Positions 20,954-29,951 are shown, counted from the first letter of the stretch. The stretch is DNA of 64,000 nt from Roseivirga misakiensis (GCF_001747105.1 NZ_MDGQ01000005.1:868001-932000), one strand, 5' to 3'. The notes: generated by a model from the letters alone, not told the origin. A program made the numbers and translations.

Positions 20954-20996
20954 CCAAGGCAGGTCTACTGCAATAGCTTGCCTTGGCATTTTTTCT
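20954..20996. promoter_or_regulatory. Hairpin between fecR-like and susC genes
   Basis: An 8-bp perfect stem (20954-20961 with 20979-20986) encloses a smaller inner stem. It sits in the 112-nt gap between fecR and susC, in the susC leader. On the plus strand a T run follows it, so it could also stop antisense transcription. It may tune susC expression relative to the regulators. Confidence 0.5.
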
Positions 20997-21024
20997 TGAT
21001 TAGTTTCTTTTCATACGCGCCAGT

Positions 21025-22059
21025 TTAATTAGTCAAGTGAATAATAATTTGTTTTTCGTTTACACTACTTTCAAATCCCATAGTGTAGCCGAGAGATCCT
21101 AAAATATTTTCTAGGCTTTGTCTTTCGAACTTGCCTGTTCCTTCATACTTCAATTTTTCAACACCCTTACCAACAACTGTAATGTTTACATTATACCATC
21201 TTTCGAGTGTTTTTATGATGTCGGACAGGTACATGTCATTGAAGTAGAGGTTGTTTTCTTTCCATGACAAAACATAATCAGGGTTAAAAATTGTCTTTAG
21301 CCATTCTTTAGACGTTTTGTCAACGGTTATTTGTTCGTTCGGTGATAGTATAACTTTTGCATCTTTTAAAGAAACATCTGTACGGTTCACTTTTACCTCA
21401 CCAGTGGCTAGCGCAATCGAAGCATTTTCCTCGTCTTCATAGTCGCGAACATTGAATGAGGTACCTAAGGCCCGAGTGACCAAATGTGTTGAAGTGACTG
21501 TAAATGGTAGGTTTTTGTTTTTGGTGACTTCAAAAAAAGCTTCACCGTCTAGTTGTATCCTTCTGTTATTAAGACCAAAACTGTCATCGTAAGTGATAGT
21601 GCTTTCTGAATTTAGGGTAACCTTGGATCCGTCACGTAAGAGAATTGAACTTCTTTGCCCTTTTGATGTAGTCTTAGTGATTTGCCGTGCAACTGGTGTT
21701 TTTACTGCAACAGGAGCTCTATCTGTGAAAAAGAATCCACCTGCCAGAGTCAATAATAGTATTGAAAACACAACTAATACGGAGGGGTTGGCTTTTCGTC
21801 TCGGTGGAACGGATATTTTCTTAGACTCAGCCTTTACCTCTTCGGCTTGTATTGCTGCTTTTACACCTTTTAAAATACTTTCCTTGTCGAGGGTTTCTTT
21901 AGATTCATCGGGTGTTTTATCCCAAATTGATTTTAGAAGTTCGTTTGTATCATTTTCATCAAGATCGTTGACTAACCATGTATGCAGCTGGTTACGCTCC
22001 TCCTCCGAGCAGTCATCTTTTAAAAAATGATACAAAACGTTTTTGTCTTCCAAATTCAC
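21025..22059 (-). CDS. FecR-family anti-sigma factor
   Basis: FecR-type proteins hold an ECF sigma factor at the membrane and release it on a signal from the TonB-dependent transducer. The 344-residue protein has a cytoplasmic N-terminal region (about 1-85), one membrane helix (about 92-112, PSVLVVFSILLLTLAGGFFF) and a periplasmic FecR domain (LRDGSKVTLNSESTITYDDS, LDGEAFFEVTKN). The C-terminal DUF4974 part has LSDIIKTLERWYNVNITVVG, the region expected to meet the STN domain of SusC. It lies 62 nt after the sigma gene. Confidence 0.93.
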   Translation of the reverse strand: MNLEDKNVLYHFLKDDCSEEERNQLHTWLVNDLDENDTNELLKSIWDKTPDESKETLDKESILKGVKAAIQAEEVKAESKKISVPPRRKANPSVLVVFSILLLTLAGGFFFTDRAPVAVKTPVARQITKTTSKGQRSSILLRDGSKVTLNSESTITYDDSFGLNNRRIQLDGEAFFEVTKNKNLPFTVTSTHLVTRALGTSFNVRDYEDEENASIALATGEVKVNRTDVSLKDAKVILSPNEQITVDKTSKEWLKTIFNPDYVLSWKENNLYFNDMYLSDIIKTLERWYNVNITVVGKGVEKLKYEGTGKFERQSLENILGSLGYTMGFESSVNEKQIIIHLTN

Positions 22060-22121
22060 TAGTGTCTATTTATTAATACACCATAAAATGAAGTAGCCGT
22101 TACTCCATTCGAAACTTTTTT

Positions 22122-22646
22122 CTAAATCGAGATAGAATCGGAATAAGCATGGATTGTTTTTATCGCCTTTCTGATCTGTCCTTCGACTGTATTAACAGAG
22201 ATGTTCAGTTGCTCACTTATCTCTTTATTGGATAGCCCTTCCAGTCTACTCATTTTAAAAATTAGCTTTCGCCTTGGTGGTAAACCTTCAATTGCTTTGA
22301 GCAACGTGCTCTCCATTTCTTTAAAGAGCACCTCTTCCATCGTGGAGTTTCGAATCAATAGATCGTCAGATAGCTCTAATCCATTTTTATGTTTCAAGTT
22401 ATCTCTAATCTTGTTCAAAGTTAGATTCTTGGCAATCCTGAAAAGTAGATTATCCACCGATAGGTTTAAATCTAATTTTTCTCTGTTACTCCAAAATTTT
22501 ACGAATACATCTTGACTGACTTCTTCAGCCTCTTCTCTCGATTTCAATAAAGAAAATGAAAAGTTATAGACCTTTCCTAGGTTTAAGTGTACAAACTTTT
22601 CTAGAGCCTTTTCATCTCCATTTTTCACTCTTTCCAACAGCCTCAT
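22122..22646 (-). CDS. ECF RNA polymerase sigma factor (SusC/FecR-linked)
   Basis: The 174-residue protein has sigma region 2 (YNFSFSLLKSREEAEEVSQD, FVKFWSNREKL) and region 4 with a helix-turn-helix (GLPPRRKLIFKMSRLEGLSN, EISEQLNISVNTVEGQIRKA). It matches the RpoE-like group found with FecR and SusC in Bacteroidota. It is the first gene of the sigma - FecR - SusC - SusD series and would activate susCD when the transducer detects its ligand. Confidence 0.93.
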   Translation of the reverse strand: MRLLERVKNGDEKALEKFVHLNLGKVYNFSFSLLKSREEAEEVSQDVFVKFWSNREKLDLNLSVDNLLFRIAKNLTLNKIRDNLKHKNGLELSDDLLIRNSTMEEVLFKEMESTLLKAIEGLPPRRKLIFKMSRLEGLSNKEISEQLNISVNTVEGQIRKAIKTIHAYSDSISI

Positions 22647-22973
22647 AATACCTCCGAAGCTTTAAGTGAAAGAATTAATTAATGTGAAATTCAGAATTGA
22701 ATGATAATTGGAATTGTCTGTGGTACGACCTGTTGTTAATCTGTGCATAGTTGTTGTCGATTGAGTTTGATAAAAAAATTATGACCTTAATGAGATCGTA
22801 ACGCAACAAGTCCATCCAAGTTGAGTAAAACATGAATTTTTACTCAAATTGACTGAATTTCTTCCCTATTAACACAATTTTGATGCAGTTCTGCCCTTAG
22901 TAGGCTTAAAAAAACATGGCTCCACTCGAATAAATCGAATGGAGCCATGATCCATTAATTGTTTGAGAATAAG
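22647..22973. other. Intergenic region upstream of the ECF sigma gene
   Basis: This stretch of about 330 nt holds the promoter region of the sigma gene (minus strand) and the terminator of the pyrophosphatase gene. I found no exact TAnnTTTG element and no open frame worth calling. Confidence 0.6.
22908..22949 (-). terminator. Intrinsic terminator of hppA
   Basis: A 15-bp stem with one mismatch (22915-22929 with 22935-22949) and a 5-nt loop is followed, on the minus strand, by seven U (plus-strand A run 22908-22914). It lies 25 nt past the hppA stop. Confidence 0.88.
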
Positions 22974-25223
22974 CTATTCTATGACAGAAATGGCTTCTTC
23001 TACTTCGTCTAATTTAATTTCTTTTTTGTCGCTGTCTAAGTCCACTTTCAGGTCTTCACCGTGAGATGCTGTACCCTCAATATTACCGAGGATTGGTGCG
23101 ATCACTAGTCCAATTAGACAAGTAAGTTTAATCAAGATGTTCATTGATGGCCCAGAAGTGTCTTTGAATGGATCTCCAACAGTATCACCCGTTACGGCTG
23201 CTTTGTGAGCTTCAGACCCTTTAAATGTCATTTCGCCATCTATTTCTACACCAGCTTCGAAAGATTTCTTCGCGTTGTCCCAAGCACCACCAGCGTTGTT
23301 CTGGAAGATTGCCCAAAGTACTCCTGAAACTGCTACACCTGCCATGTAAGCACCTAGCGGCTCAGCACCCATAAGGAATCCAATTAGGATTGGGAAGATG
23401 ATTGTGATGGCACCTGGCAACATCATTTCTTTGATAGCAGCCTTGGTTGAGATATCAACACATTTGCCATATTCTGGAGTCGCAGTTCCTTCCATGATAC
23501 CTGGAATTTCTTTGAACTGACGTCTAACTTCTTTTACCATTTCCATGGCGGCTTTACCTACAGATTCCATAGCAAGTGCCGAGAATATTACAGGAATCAT
23601 ACCTCCAATGAAAAGTGCAGCTAATACATCTGCTTTGAAGATGTTAATTCCATCAATACCAGTAAATGTTACGTAAGCTGCAAATAATGCCAAAGCAGTA
23701 AGTGCTGCAGAAGCAATGGCAAAACCCTTACCGATCGCAGCAGTTGTATTCCCTACAGAATCAAGAATATCTGTTCTTTCTCTTACTTCTTCCGGTAATT
23801 CACTCATTTCTGCAATACCACCTGCGTTGTCCGCGATAGGACCGAAGGCATCAATGGCCAATTGCATAGCGGTAGTTGCCATCATGGCAGATGCAGCAAT
23901 ACCTACACCGTAAAAACCAGCTAGTTCATAAGCACCCCAAATCGCTCCAGCAAAAAGGATAATTGGTGCAAAAGTTGATTTCATACCAGTCGCTAAACCA
24001 GCGATAATGTTAGTAGCTGCTCCAGTTGATGAATTTTGGATGATGCTCATTACAGGTTTTTTACCGATCGCTGTGTAGTATTCCGTGAAGTAAGAAATAG
24101 CACCTCCTACAAATAGACCTACTAATACAGCTCCAAATACTCTTAATGAAGTTATTTCAACAATACCTTCACCAAAGAGCCTCATTTGCATTGTGCCTGG
24201 TAAAAGTAAATCGATAAGGAACCAACATGCAATTCCTGTTAAAACGATTGATCCCCAGTTTCCTTTGTTTAATGCAGATTGAACTTCTGCCTCTTTCGCA
24301 TCATTATTTGAGATCTTAATGATCATAGCTCCCAAAATCGAGAATACAATACCAACACCCGCAATGACTAACGGAAGAAGGATAGGGCCAATACCACCGA
24401 AATCATCGGCAACAACACCACCCATATCTCTGATCACATAGTTTCCTAGTACCATAGAGGCTAAAACGGTTGCCACATAAGAACCGAATAAATCGGCACC
24501 CATTCCAGCAACATCACCCACATTGTCTCCTACATTATCTGCAATTGTCGCTGGGTTTCTGGGATCATCCTCAGGAATACCTGCCTCAACTTTACCGACA
24601 AGGTCAGCTCCAACGTCAGCAGCTTTAGTATAAATACCGCCACCAACTCTGGCAAAAAGTGCAATAGATTCAGCACCTAATGAGAATCCAGCTAGTGCTT
24701 CTAAAACGACAATCATTTGATCTACACCGCCGTTGTCCATGCTTCCACTCATAAAGAATTGGAATAGGAAAATGAAGAGGATACTTAATCCAAAAACGGC
24801 TAATCCTGCTACACCAAGGCCCATTACAGTACCACCAGTGAAAGATACTTTTAACGCATGAGAAAGACTTGTTCGAGCAGCTTGTGTTGTTCTTACGTTC
24901 GCGGCAGTGGCTATTCTCATACCGATGTTACCAGCGAGGGCTGAGAAGAACGCTCCAATAACGAATGCTACTACTATAAAGATGTGAGTAGTTTCTACGA
25001 GCGTAGATACTATTCCTAATAAAATTCCTGCGATTACAACAAAAATGGCAAGTACTCTGTACTCAGCGCTAAGAAAGGCAAGTGCTCCTTCTCTAATGTA
25101 ATTCGCAAGACTTTGCATTTTTTCTGATCCTGCATCTTGACTGTTTACCCATCGTGCTTTCACGATCATGACTAACAAACCAATTAAACCCAGAGCGGGT
25201 ACTGCATAAAGTAGATATGACAT
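22974..25223 (-). CDS. hppA: Membrane-bound ion-pumping pyrophosphatase, K+-dependent type
   Basis: This integral membrane enzyme hydrolyses pyrophosphate and pumps H+ or Na+ outward. The 749-residue protein has about 16 membrane helices and the substrate-binding motifs [13 protein letters not shown] and [19 protein letters not shown]. The motif [13 protein letters not shown] has Ala where K+-independent enzymes have Lys, which points to the K+-dependent class; that class includes both Na+ and H+ pumps. A hydrophilic C-terminal tail rich in Asp, Lys and Glu (about 725-749) is unusual. It is a single gene with its own promoter element and terminator. Confidence 0.95.
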   Translation of the reverse strand: MSYLLYAVPALGLIGLLVMIVKARWVNSQDAGSEKMQSLANYIREGALAFLSAEYRVLAIFVVIAGILLGIVSTLVETTHIFIVVAFVIGAFFSALAGNIGMRIATAANVRTTQAARTSLSHALKVSFTGGTVMGLGVAGLAVFGLSILFIFLFQFFMSGSMDNGGVDQMIVVLEALAGFSLGAESIALFARVGGGIYTKAADVGADLVGKVEAGIPEDDPRNPATIADNVGDNVGDVAGMGADLFGSYVATVLASMVLGNYVIRDMGGVVADDFGGIGPILLPLVIAGVGIVFSILGAMIIKISNNDAKEAEVQSALNKGNWGSIVLTGIACWFLIDLLLPGTMQMRLFGEGIVEITSLRVFGAVLVGLFVGGAISYFTEYYTAIGKKPVMSIIQNSSTGAATNIIAGLATGMKSTFAPIILFAGAIWGAYELAGFYGVGIAASAMMATTAMQLAIDAFGPIADNAGGIAEMSELPEEVRERTDILDSVGNTTAAIGKGFAIASAALTALALFAAYVTFTGIDGINIFKADVLAALFIGGMIPVIFSALAMESVGKAAMEMVKEVRRQFKEIPGIMEGTATPEYGKCVDISTKAAIKEMMLPGAITIIFPILIGFLMGAEPLGAYMAGVAVSGVLWAIFQNNAGGAWDNAKKSFEAGVEIDGEMTFKGSEAHKAAVTGDTVGDPFKDTSGPSMNILIKLTCLIGLVIAPILGNIEGTASHGEDLKVDLDSDKKEIKLDEVEEAISVIE

Positions 25224-25251
25224 ATTTAAGGTCGTTTTTTTTAAAGACCCG

Positions 25252-25259
25252 CAAAGATA
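25252..25259 (-). promoter_or_regulatory. Bacteroidota -7 promoter element upstream of hppA
   Basis: The minus strand reads TATCTTTG, an exact fit to TAnnTTTG, about 30 nt before the hppA start codon. A matching TTG at the usual upstream spacing is not present, so only the -7 half is supported. Confidence 0.45.
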
Positions 25260-25297
25260 AAAGAAGCGTTAGAAAATGAAAAGCATGAGCCAATAAT

Positions 25298-25317
25298 CTG
25301 GCAATCAGAATTGCCAG
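25298..25317. other. 8-bp hairpin between the pterin operon and hppA
   Basis: A perfect 8-bp stem (25298-25305 with 25310-25317) and a 4-nt loop lie downstream of the SDR gene and just upstream of the hppA promoter element. No U run follows on the minus strand. It could be a weak terminator or an operator. Confidence 0.35.
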
Positions 25318-25382
25318 AAAAGCTAGTTTTTTAGCGAATAAGTCCAAGTCAGATCAGCTTGAAGTCTGCTGACCTAAATTTC

Positions 25383-26081
25383 TTAAGGTTTCAAGGCGCC
25401 AACGCCTCCGTCTATACCGATTACTTGTCCTGTAATCCAAGATCCTTCGTCAGATAAAAGTAAGGTGGCCATGTGCGCTAAATCTTCTGGCCGACCAAAT
25501 CTACCAATCGGGTGTCTTTTATTAGAAGCTTCTTTTTTATCATCATTTGCCAAAAGCCTTTCTGCCAAAGGTGTTTCAGTAAGCGATGGAGAAAGTACAT
25601 TGACCCTGATTCTGTGCATACTCCATTCAGCGGCTAGTGATTTCGCCAAACCTTCTACAGCTCCTTTAGCTGTTGCTATCGATGAATGGAAATTCATACC
25701 CAACTTTGCAGCTACTGTACTAAATAAAACGACAGAAGGGTTGTCTGACTTTTTTAAGGCCTTGAATGAGGCTTGAAGTACTCTGATAGCTCCTAAGACA
25801 TTGATTTGAATATCTTGTTGGAACTCATCTGTCTTTAGTCTGTGAAATGGCTTTAGATTGATTGAACCTGGCGCATAAACAACGCCATCCAATACCTCTG
25901 GTAAAAAGCTGAAATCTATTTCATCTGAGGTAACATCTATCGTATAATGTTCTACACTAGAAATGTTTGGGTTTTGCCTAGAAGCTGAGATGACTTTAGC
26001 GCCCTTGGCTAAAATCATCTCCGTGATACTTTTACCAATTCCTGAACTGGCTCCAACGATGAGTATAGTTTTACCCTCCAT
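25383..26081 (-). CDS. Short-chain dehydrogenase/reductase without the catalytic tyrosine
   Basis: The 232-residue protein has the NAD(P)-binding motif GASSGIG (residues 10-16), Asn94 and catalytic Ser121 (FSTVAA). Where classical SDRs have YxxxK it reads I135-A-T-A-K139, so the catalytic Tyr is Ile while Lys is kept. The C-terminal region (RVNVLSPSLTETPLAERLL, SEGSWITGQVIGIDGG-like end) is otherwise normal. Related Tyr-less SDRs with an FHxSIAxAKGAVEG motif exist in bacteria, so this is likely a stable subfamily. The start codon overlaps the folE stop by 1 nt. Its place after PTPS and GTP cyclohydrolase I suggests a pterin reductase similar in role to sepiapterin reductase, which is an inference. 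Confidence 0.85.
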   Translation of the reverse strand: MEGKTILIVGASSGIGKSITEMILAKGAKVISASRQNPNISSVEHYTIDVTSDEIDFSFLPEVLDGVVYAPGSINLKPFHRLKTDEFQQDIQINVLGAIRVLQASFKALKKSDNPSVVLFSTVAAKLGMNFHSSIATAKGAVEGLAKSLAAEWSMHRIRVNVLSPSLTETPLAERLLANDDKKEASNKRHPIGRFGRPEDLAHMATLLLSDEGSWITGQVIGIDGGVGALKP

Positions 26082-26758
26082 TATTTGATTTTGTTGTTGA
26101 CATATGAGAAGAACTCGCTCTTAGTGCCTTCTTCTTTAAATTTTCCAGAAAACTGGGCTGTCACAGTACTACTGTTCACATCCTCAACTCCTCTAGATGA
26201 AACACACAAGTGTTCTGCATCAATTACTACTGCCACATCTTCGGTTTCTAGAATCTCTTTTAATTCATTAGCAATCTGCACCGTTAGTCTTTCTTGGACT
26301 TGAGGTCTTTTTGCATAATAATTTACTATTCGATTGATCTTAGAAAGACCTATCACTTTACCACTTGAGATATAAGCCACATGTGCCTTGCCAATGATCG
26401 GTACGAAGTGATGCTCACAATTTGAATAAAAGGTGATATCCTTTTCTACCAGCATTTCATTGTACTGATACTTGTTTTCAAAGAGGGCTATTTTTGGTTT
26501 GTTTTCAGGATTTAGTCCGCTGAAAACTTCTTTGATATACATTTTGGCTACCCTTTTTGGAGTCCCCTTAAGGCTGTCATCTGTAAGGTCAAGTCCCATA
26601 ATATCCATAATGTCCCTGAACTTATCTTCAATAAGAGACATCTTAAGGTCATCATCTATATTAAAGGCATCCTCCTTTAAAGGTGTATCGTATGATGTGC
26701 CAATATGCTCATCACCAATCTCGTCTATTGTCAATGTATTAGGCTGGGTATTCAACAT
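26081..26758 (-). CDS. folE: GTP cyclohydrolase I
   Basis: FolE converts GTP to 7,8-dihydroneopterin triphosphate, the entry to folate and tetrahydropterin synthesis. The 225-residue protein carries zinc ligands Cys114 and His117 (YSNCEHHFVP) and Cys185 (AEHLCVSSRG), plus GLSKINRIVNYYAKRPQVQE. The N-terminal 40 residues are an acidic extension with no clear role. It overlaps the PTPS gene by 20 nt and the SDR gene by 1 nt, so translation of the three is coupled. Confidence 0.95.
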   Translation of the reverse strand: MLNTQPNTLTIDEIGDEHIGTSYDTPLKEDAFNIDDDLKMSLIEDKFRDIMDIMGLDLTDDSLKGTPKRVAKMYIKEVFSGLNPENKPKIALFENKYQYNEMLVEKDITFYSNCEHHFVPIIGKAHVAYISSGKVIGLSKINRIVNYYAKRPQVQERLTVQIANELKEILETEDVAVVIDAEHLCVSSRGVEDVNSSTVTAQFSGKFKEEGTKSEFFSYVNNKIK

Positions 26759-27146
26759 AATTTCTTTCGGTCTCGTATAGTGTTACTTTTAAATCAAGAT
26801 GTTCCTCGATTTTGTTTCTTAAAATGTCATAGATCACTACAACTATATTTTCTGCTGTTGGGTTAAGAGATTTGAACTCTTCCACATCTAGATTTAAGTT
26901 TTTATGATCGAATTTGTCGGCTACATGCTCTTTAATCAGATCGCTTAGCAACTTCATATCATATACATAGCCTGTATCCGGATCTGATTCACCACTTACC
27001 TTCACTATGAGCTCATAATTATGGCCGTGATAATATTTGTTATTACACTTTCCAAAAATTTCTTCGTTCTTTTCGTCGGACCAATTCGGATTATGTAATC
27101 TATGGGCAGCATTAAAATGCTCCTTTCGATAAACTGCTACTTTCAT
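26739..27146 (-). CDS. 6-pyruvoyl-tetrahydropterin synthase-like protein (PTPS/QueD family)
   Basis: The enzyme family acts on dihydroneopterin triphosphate, giving 6-pyruvoyl-tetrahydropterin (PTPS) or 6-carboxy-tetrahydropterin (QueD). With the ATG at 27146 it has 135 residues; an upstream in-frame TTG at 27161 is less likely. Zinc ligands are His15, His40 and His42 (YYHGHNY), and the catalytic Cys34 is in FGKCNN. FGKCNN, HGHNY, the DPDTGYVYDM loop and FDHKNLNLD resemble the animal PTPS pattern more than the typical QueD one. The neighbours folE and an SDR complete the set expected for tetrahydrobiopterin-type synthesis. Confidence 0.9.
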   Translation of the reverse strand: MKVAVYRKEHFNAAHRLHNPNWSDEKNEEIFGKCNNKYYHGHNYELIVKVSGESDPDTGYVYDMKLLSDLIKEHVADKFDHKNLNLDVEEFKSLNPTAENIVVVIYDILRNKIEEHLDLKVTLYETERNYVEYPA

Positions 27147-27519
27147 TCCTGATTTTTTCAATGAGTAAGAAGTCTGCTTACTACTTTCTGTTTAATGCAT
27201 GTACAACATGAGTGAAAAGAGATTTGTTCAAGAAAAATCGATTTCCTCGATAAAAGTCTACTAAAATGATAGGCTGAGTTTATAAATGAGATCTTCCTGA
27301 GGAGCGATCAGGAAAAAAATGGCATCTATTTTGTCTTATTTCTAAGATTTGAGGCTCCTTTTACAACTTAAGATGTGTCTATGACATCTTGTGACATTCG
27401 TTTACCCTTCCATGACAAACCCACTCGAAAACCCCCGTTCATTTGAGTAAGAATTCGCAAAAAAGATAAAGCGGAGACTTATGAAGATCAAAAACAACAA
27501 AAACTCAAAAAACAGAATC
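27147..27519. other. Divergent intergenic region between the pterin operon and an exported-protein gene
   Basis: The 370 or so nt hold the 5' regions of two divergent genes. A 13-nt palindrome (27199-27211, arms of 5 nt with a 3-nt centre) lies about 50 nt upstream of the PTPS start and could be an operator. No exact TAnnTTTG is present on either strand and I see no gene. Confidence 0.4.
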
Positions 27520-28110
27520 ATGAAAAATCAAATCAAAACTTTAGCAGCAGCAGCAATATTTATGGCCAGCGGATTTTTAGCATCAGCTAACGAATCCGAA
27601 AGAGAAATCTCTCTTACTACTGAAAATCAAAAAGCAGTTGTATTGAAAATGGACAACGTTAAAGCTGGAACTCAAATTTCACTTTTGGATGCAAATGGCA
27701 AAGTGTTATTCCAAGACCAAGCGGACGCAGAAGCCTACGGTAAGGTATTCAACCTTTCAAAATTAGAAAAAGGTCAATTACAATTAGAGATCGAAAACGA
27801 CGAAACTTTAGAGGTTATGTCAATTGAAGTAACTGAGCAGTCAGCTAGAATTGAATCATCTAGTAAGCAGTTAATCGAGAAGCCAATTATCAAGCATAAT
27901 GGTGAAGGCATGAAAATCTACTTCGGTAATGATCATGATGGAATGAAGGTTTCAGTTTACGATGAGCAAGGCGCTCTTGCTTTCAGAGACAATGTAGAAT
28001 CTAATGGTGCAATGAAAAGATACGATATCTCAAAATTGTCATCAGGAAAGTATAAAGTACAGTTTACTGCAGACGGCAGAAGCTTTTATCATACAATCAC
28101 TCTAGATTAA
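27520..28110 (+). CDS. Exported protein with two sorting-domain-like beta repeats
   Basis: Started at the ATG at 27520, the 196-residue protein has a clear signal peptide (IKTLAAAAIFMASGFLASAN). The mature part holds two similar beta units. Their matching ends are ISLLDANGKVLFQDQAD...LEKGQLQLEIEN and VSVYDEQGALAFRDNVE...LSSGKYKVQFTA. Both resemble the C-terminal sorting-domain fold of Bacteroidota secreted proteins. The in-frame ATG at 27481 would put a long basic stretch before the signal. It is probably periplasmic or surface-exposed; function unknown. A strong terminator follows. Confidence 0.8.
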   Translation: MKNQIKTLAAAAIFMASGFLASANESEREISLTTENQKAVVLKMDNVKAGTQISLLDANGKVLFQDQADAEAYGKVFNLSKLEKGQLQLEIENDETLEVMSIEVTEQSARIESSSKQLIEKPIIKHNGEGMKIYFGNDHDGMKVSVYDEQGALAFRDNVESNGAMKRYDISKLSSGKYKVQFTADGRSFYHTITLD

Positions 28111-28136
28111 AAGTGCAATTTTAAATGGAGGTATGG

Positions 28137-28163
28137 CCCCGACTAACAAGTCGGGGTTTTTTT
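28137..28163 (+). terminator. Intrinsic terminator after the exported beta-repeat protein
   Basis: An 8-bp GC-rich stem (28137-28144 with 28149-28156) with a 4-nt loop is followed by seven T. Confidence 0.93.
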
Positions 28164-28327
28164 GTGGACGATTATAGACGTTAATAGTTACAGTGTTTCA
28201 AAAACGTAGCATTACTGTTCAAAAGTGTACATGTAATTCCGACAAAGAGAAACAGAATTAGCATAAGTATCAGTAAATCAATGTGTTATGATTTTTGGCA
28301 CGTGTGTTGGAGAAAAGAAGACAGGTC

Positions 28328-28350
28328 AGTTGCTTTGGTCAGCAACTTTT
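28328..28350 (+). promoter_or_regulatory. Leader hairpin upstream of a small exported protein
   Basis: A 7-bp stem (28328-28334 with 28341-28347) with a 6-nt loop is followed by four T and lies about 27 nt before the start at 28377. It could act as a weak attenuator or as a stabilising leader structure. Confidence 0.35.
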
Positions 28351-28376
28351 ACAAACTCAAAATAAACAACAAGGTC

Positions 28377-28778
28377 ATGAACTCGACAATATTAAACAAC
28401 TTAGATACACTAAAGCGCAGGGTAATTTTAGCCCTCGGTGTTTTGGTAGGACTTAGCACTTTGGTACTTGCAAATCCAATTAAAGATGAGGCAAGGTTAA
28501 CAAGAGAAGAGGCTAACGAATTAATACTCATCATTAAGAAAGAACTTAAAATTGACGATTACGAAGCAGTTTTAGTTTTTGACGAAGAAGAGGGGATTTT
28601 CGAAGAGGTTAAGCCACTTCAAATAATTAAAGTATATGATAGTGAGGATGAGCTTTTATTAGAAGCTCCAATCCAAAAGCTTCAAGAGTCTAAGAACAAG
28701 CATTTACGTAAACTCTTAAATGCTAGTGATTTTCTTACCGAGTATGAAAACACGAAGTACTACAGACTCGATATTTAA
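28377..28778 (+). CDS. Small exported acidic protein
   Basis: With the ATG at 28377 the protein has 133 residues. It starts with a signal peptide or membrane anchor (LKRRVILALGVLVGLSTLVLA), and the remainder is acidic and helical (TREEANELILIIKKEL, VFDEEEGIFEEVKPLQI). I do not recognise the family. A longer frame from 28281 would lack a signal sequence at the right place. It is bounded by terminators on both sides and is a single-gene unit. Confidence 0.65.
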   Translation: MNSTILNNLDTLKRRVILALGVLVGLSTLVLANPIKDEARLTREEANELILIIKKELKIDDYEAVLVFDEEEGIFEEVKPLQIIKVYDSEDELLLEAPIQKLQESKNKHLRKLLNASDFLTEYENTKYYRLDI

Positions 28779-28793
28779 GGTCAGATAATAATC

Positions 28794-28827
28794 AAAAAAA
28801 GGACTCCGATTAGGAGTCCTTTTTTTA
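28794..28827 (+). terminator. Intrinsic terminator after the small acidic protein
   Basis: A 7-bp GC-rich stem (28801-28807 with 28813-28819) extended by an A run and a T run gives up to 14 bp. Seven T follow. Confidence 0.93.
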
Positions 28828-29121
28828 TGCATCTAAATCTAGAGATGGAGGAATTACTCCTGCACAATTAAAAGAGGGCTTTCATTTTATGAAAGCCCTC
28901 TCGAATTTTACTGAGTGTATTAATTAATCTCAGATGTTTAGGATAGGACAAGTATAGAGTAGAAATTTTAAGTGTGCAAATGCACAAAGTCCGTCTAAGA
29001 CTGGATTTATGGCGTTTTGAGTGTCAATGAATTCACTTTAGATGTAAACGACTAGATTTTAGATTTATAAAAGTCGGGATTTTTTCACAGCATGGAGAAG
29101 CTAAATGTTCATAGGCCATAA
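28828..29121. other. Non-coding spacer with one isolated hairpin
   Basis: About 290 nt separate two terminators. No open frame is convincing. The one clear structure is a perfect 13-bp hairpin with a 3-nt loop (28873-28885 with 28889-28901), which lacks a U tract on both strands. Confidence 0.55.
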
Positions 29122-29157
29122 ATAACAAAGGCTACCTCAATAGGTAGCCTTTGTTAT
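29122..29157 (-). terminator. Terminator of the SUF operon
   Basis: A perfect 16-bp stem (29122-29137 with 29142-29157) with a 4-nt loop lies 16 nt past the last gene of the operon. The minus-strand arm ends in a U-rich segment. Confidence 0.85.
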
Positions 29158-29172
29158 AGTTTACAATATATA

Positions 29173-29589
29173 CTAGCAATGTTCTTCAAAAACATCGGCT
29201 AGATGATTACCAATAATCTCTGCTGAACGTCCTTCAATGTGGTGTCTTTCAACAAAATGAACTAGCTCACCATCTTTAAATAGTGCGACAGAAGGTGAAG
29301 ATGGAGGGAATGGTAGGTGGAATTCACGAACCTTTGATGTTGCTTCAATGTCACCACCAGCAAAGACTGTTGTTAGGTTGTCAGGTTGCTTATCTGAAAG
29401 CTTTAATGCCATTTTCACACCTGGCCTTGCAGTACCAGCGGCACAACCACATACGGAATTAATTACAACAAGTGAGGTGCCTTTATGATCAGTCAAGTGA
29501 TCTTCTACAGCCTCGGCCGTCTTTAATTCAGTAAAGCCAGCTTCAGTCAACTCTTGTCTAAATGGGACTAATAAATGTTCTGGATACAT
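29173..29589 (-). CDS. BrxA/BrxB-type bacilliredoxin
   Basis: The 138-residue protein belongs to the YphP/YqiW family, thioredoxin-fold proteins that remove bacillithiol from thiolated proteins. The active site is the family-specific C47-G-C49 in [12 protein letters not shown]. It is the last gene of the SUF operon, 28 nt after sufT. That place suggests it protects or reduces Cys residues of SUF proteins or their clients. Bacillithiol use in this organism is an inference. Confidence 0.88.
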   Translation of the reverse strand: MYPEHLLVPFRQELTEAGFTELKTAEAVEDHLTDHKGTSLVVINSVCGCAAGTARPGVKMALKLSDKQPDNLTTVFAGGDIEATSKVREFHLPFPPSSPSVALFKDGELVHFVERHHIEGRSAEIIGNHLADVFEEHC

Positions 29590-29617
29590 ATTTTTAATTT
29601 TTAATTTTTCTTTTGAT

Positions 29618-29938
29618 TTACATAAAGCCCAATTCTAGCTTGGCCTCTTCAGACATCATGTCTTGGGTATAAGGAGGGTCGAAAGTAAGTTCAATCTCTA
29701 CATCATTCACTCCTTCGATTTCTTTGATCCTCTGTTTGGTTTCTTCAGGTATTATCTCTGCTGCAGGGCAGGAGGGCGAAGTTAGTGTCATCAAAACGTA
29801 GACGTTATTTACTGGAAAAACATTAATCTCATAAATCAAACCGAGCTCATAAATATCAACAGGGATTTCCGGATCGTAAACGGTTTTGATTGCCGCTACA
29901 ACGTCATCTCTCAGGTTTTCTTTAATTCCGTCTGTCAT
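29618..29938 (-). CDS. sufT: SufT-like MIP18 (DUF59) family Fe-S assembly protein
   Basis: The 106-residue protein has the DUF59 core [20 protein letters not shown] and the conserved Cys in [14 protein letters not shown]. Such proteins help mature Fe-S proteins. It starts 13 nt after sufE and is a regular member of Bacteroidota SUF operons. Confidence 0.9.
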   Translation of the reverse strand: MTDGIKENLRDDVVAAIKTVYDPEIPVDIYELGLIYEINVFPVNNVYVLMTLTSPSCPAAEIIPEETKQRIKEIEGVNDVEIELTFDPPYTQDMMSEEAKLELGFM

Positions 29939-29951
29939 CTGATACTAATAT

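Noticed and set aside
21593-22030. 145-residue plus-strand frame inside the FecR gene
   Set aside because: It overlaps a conserved gene completely and shows no family match.
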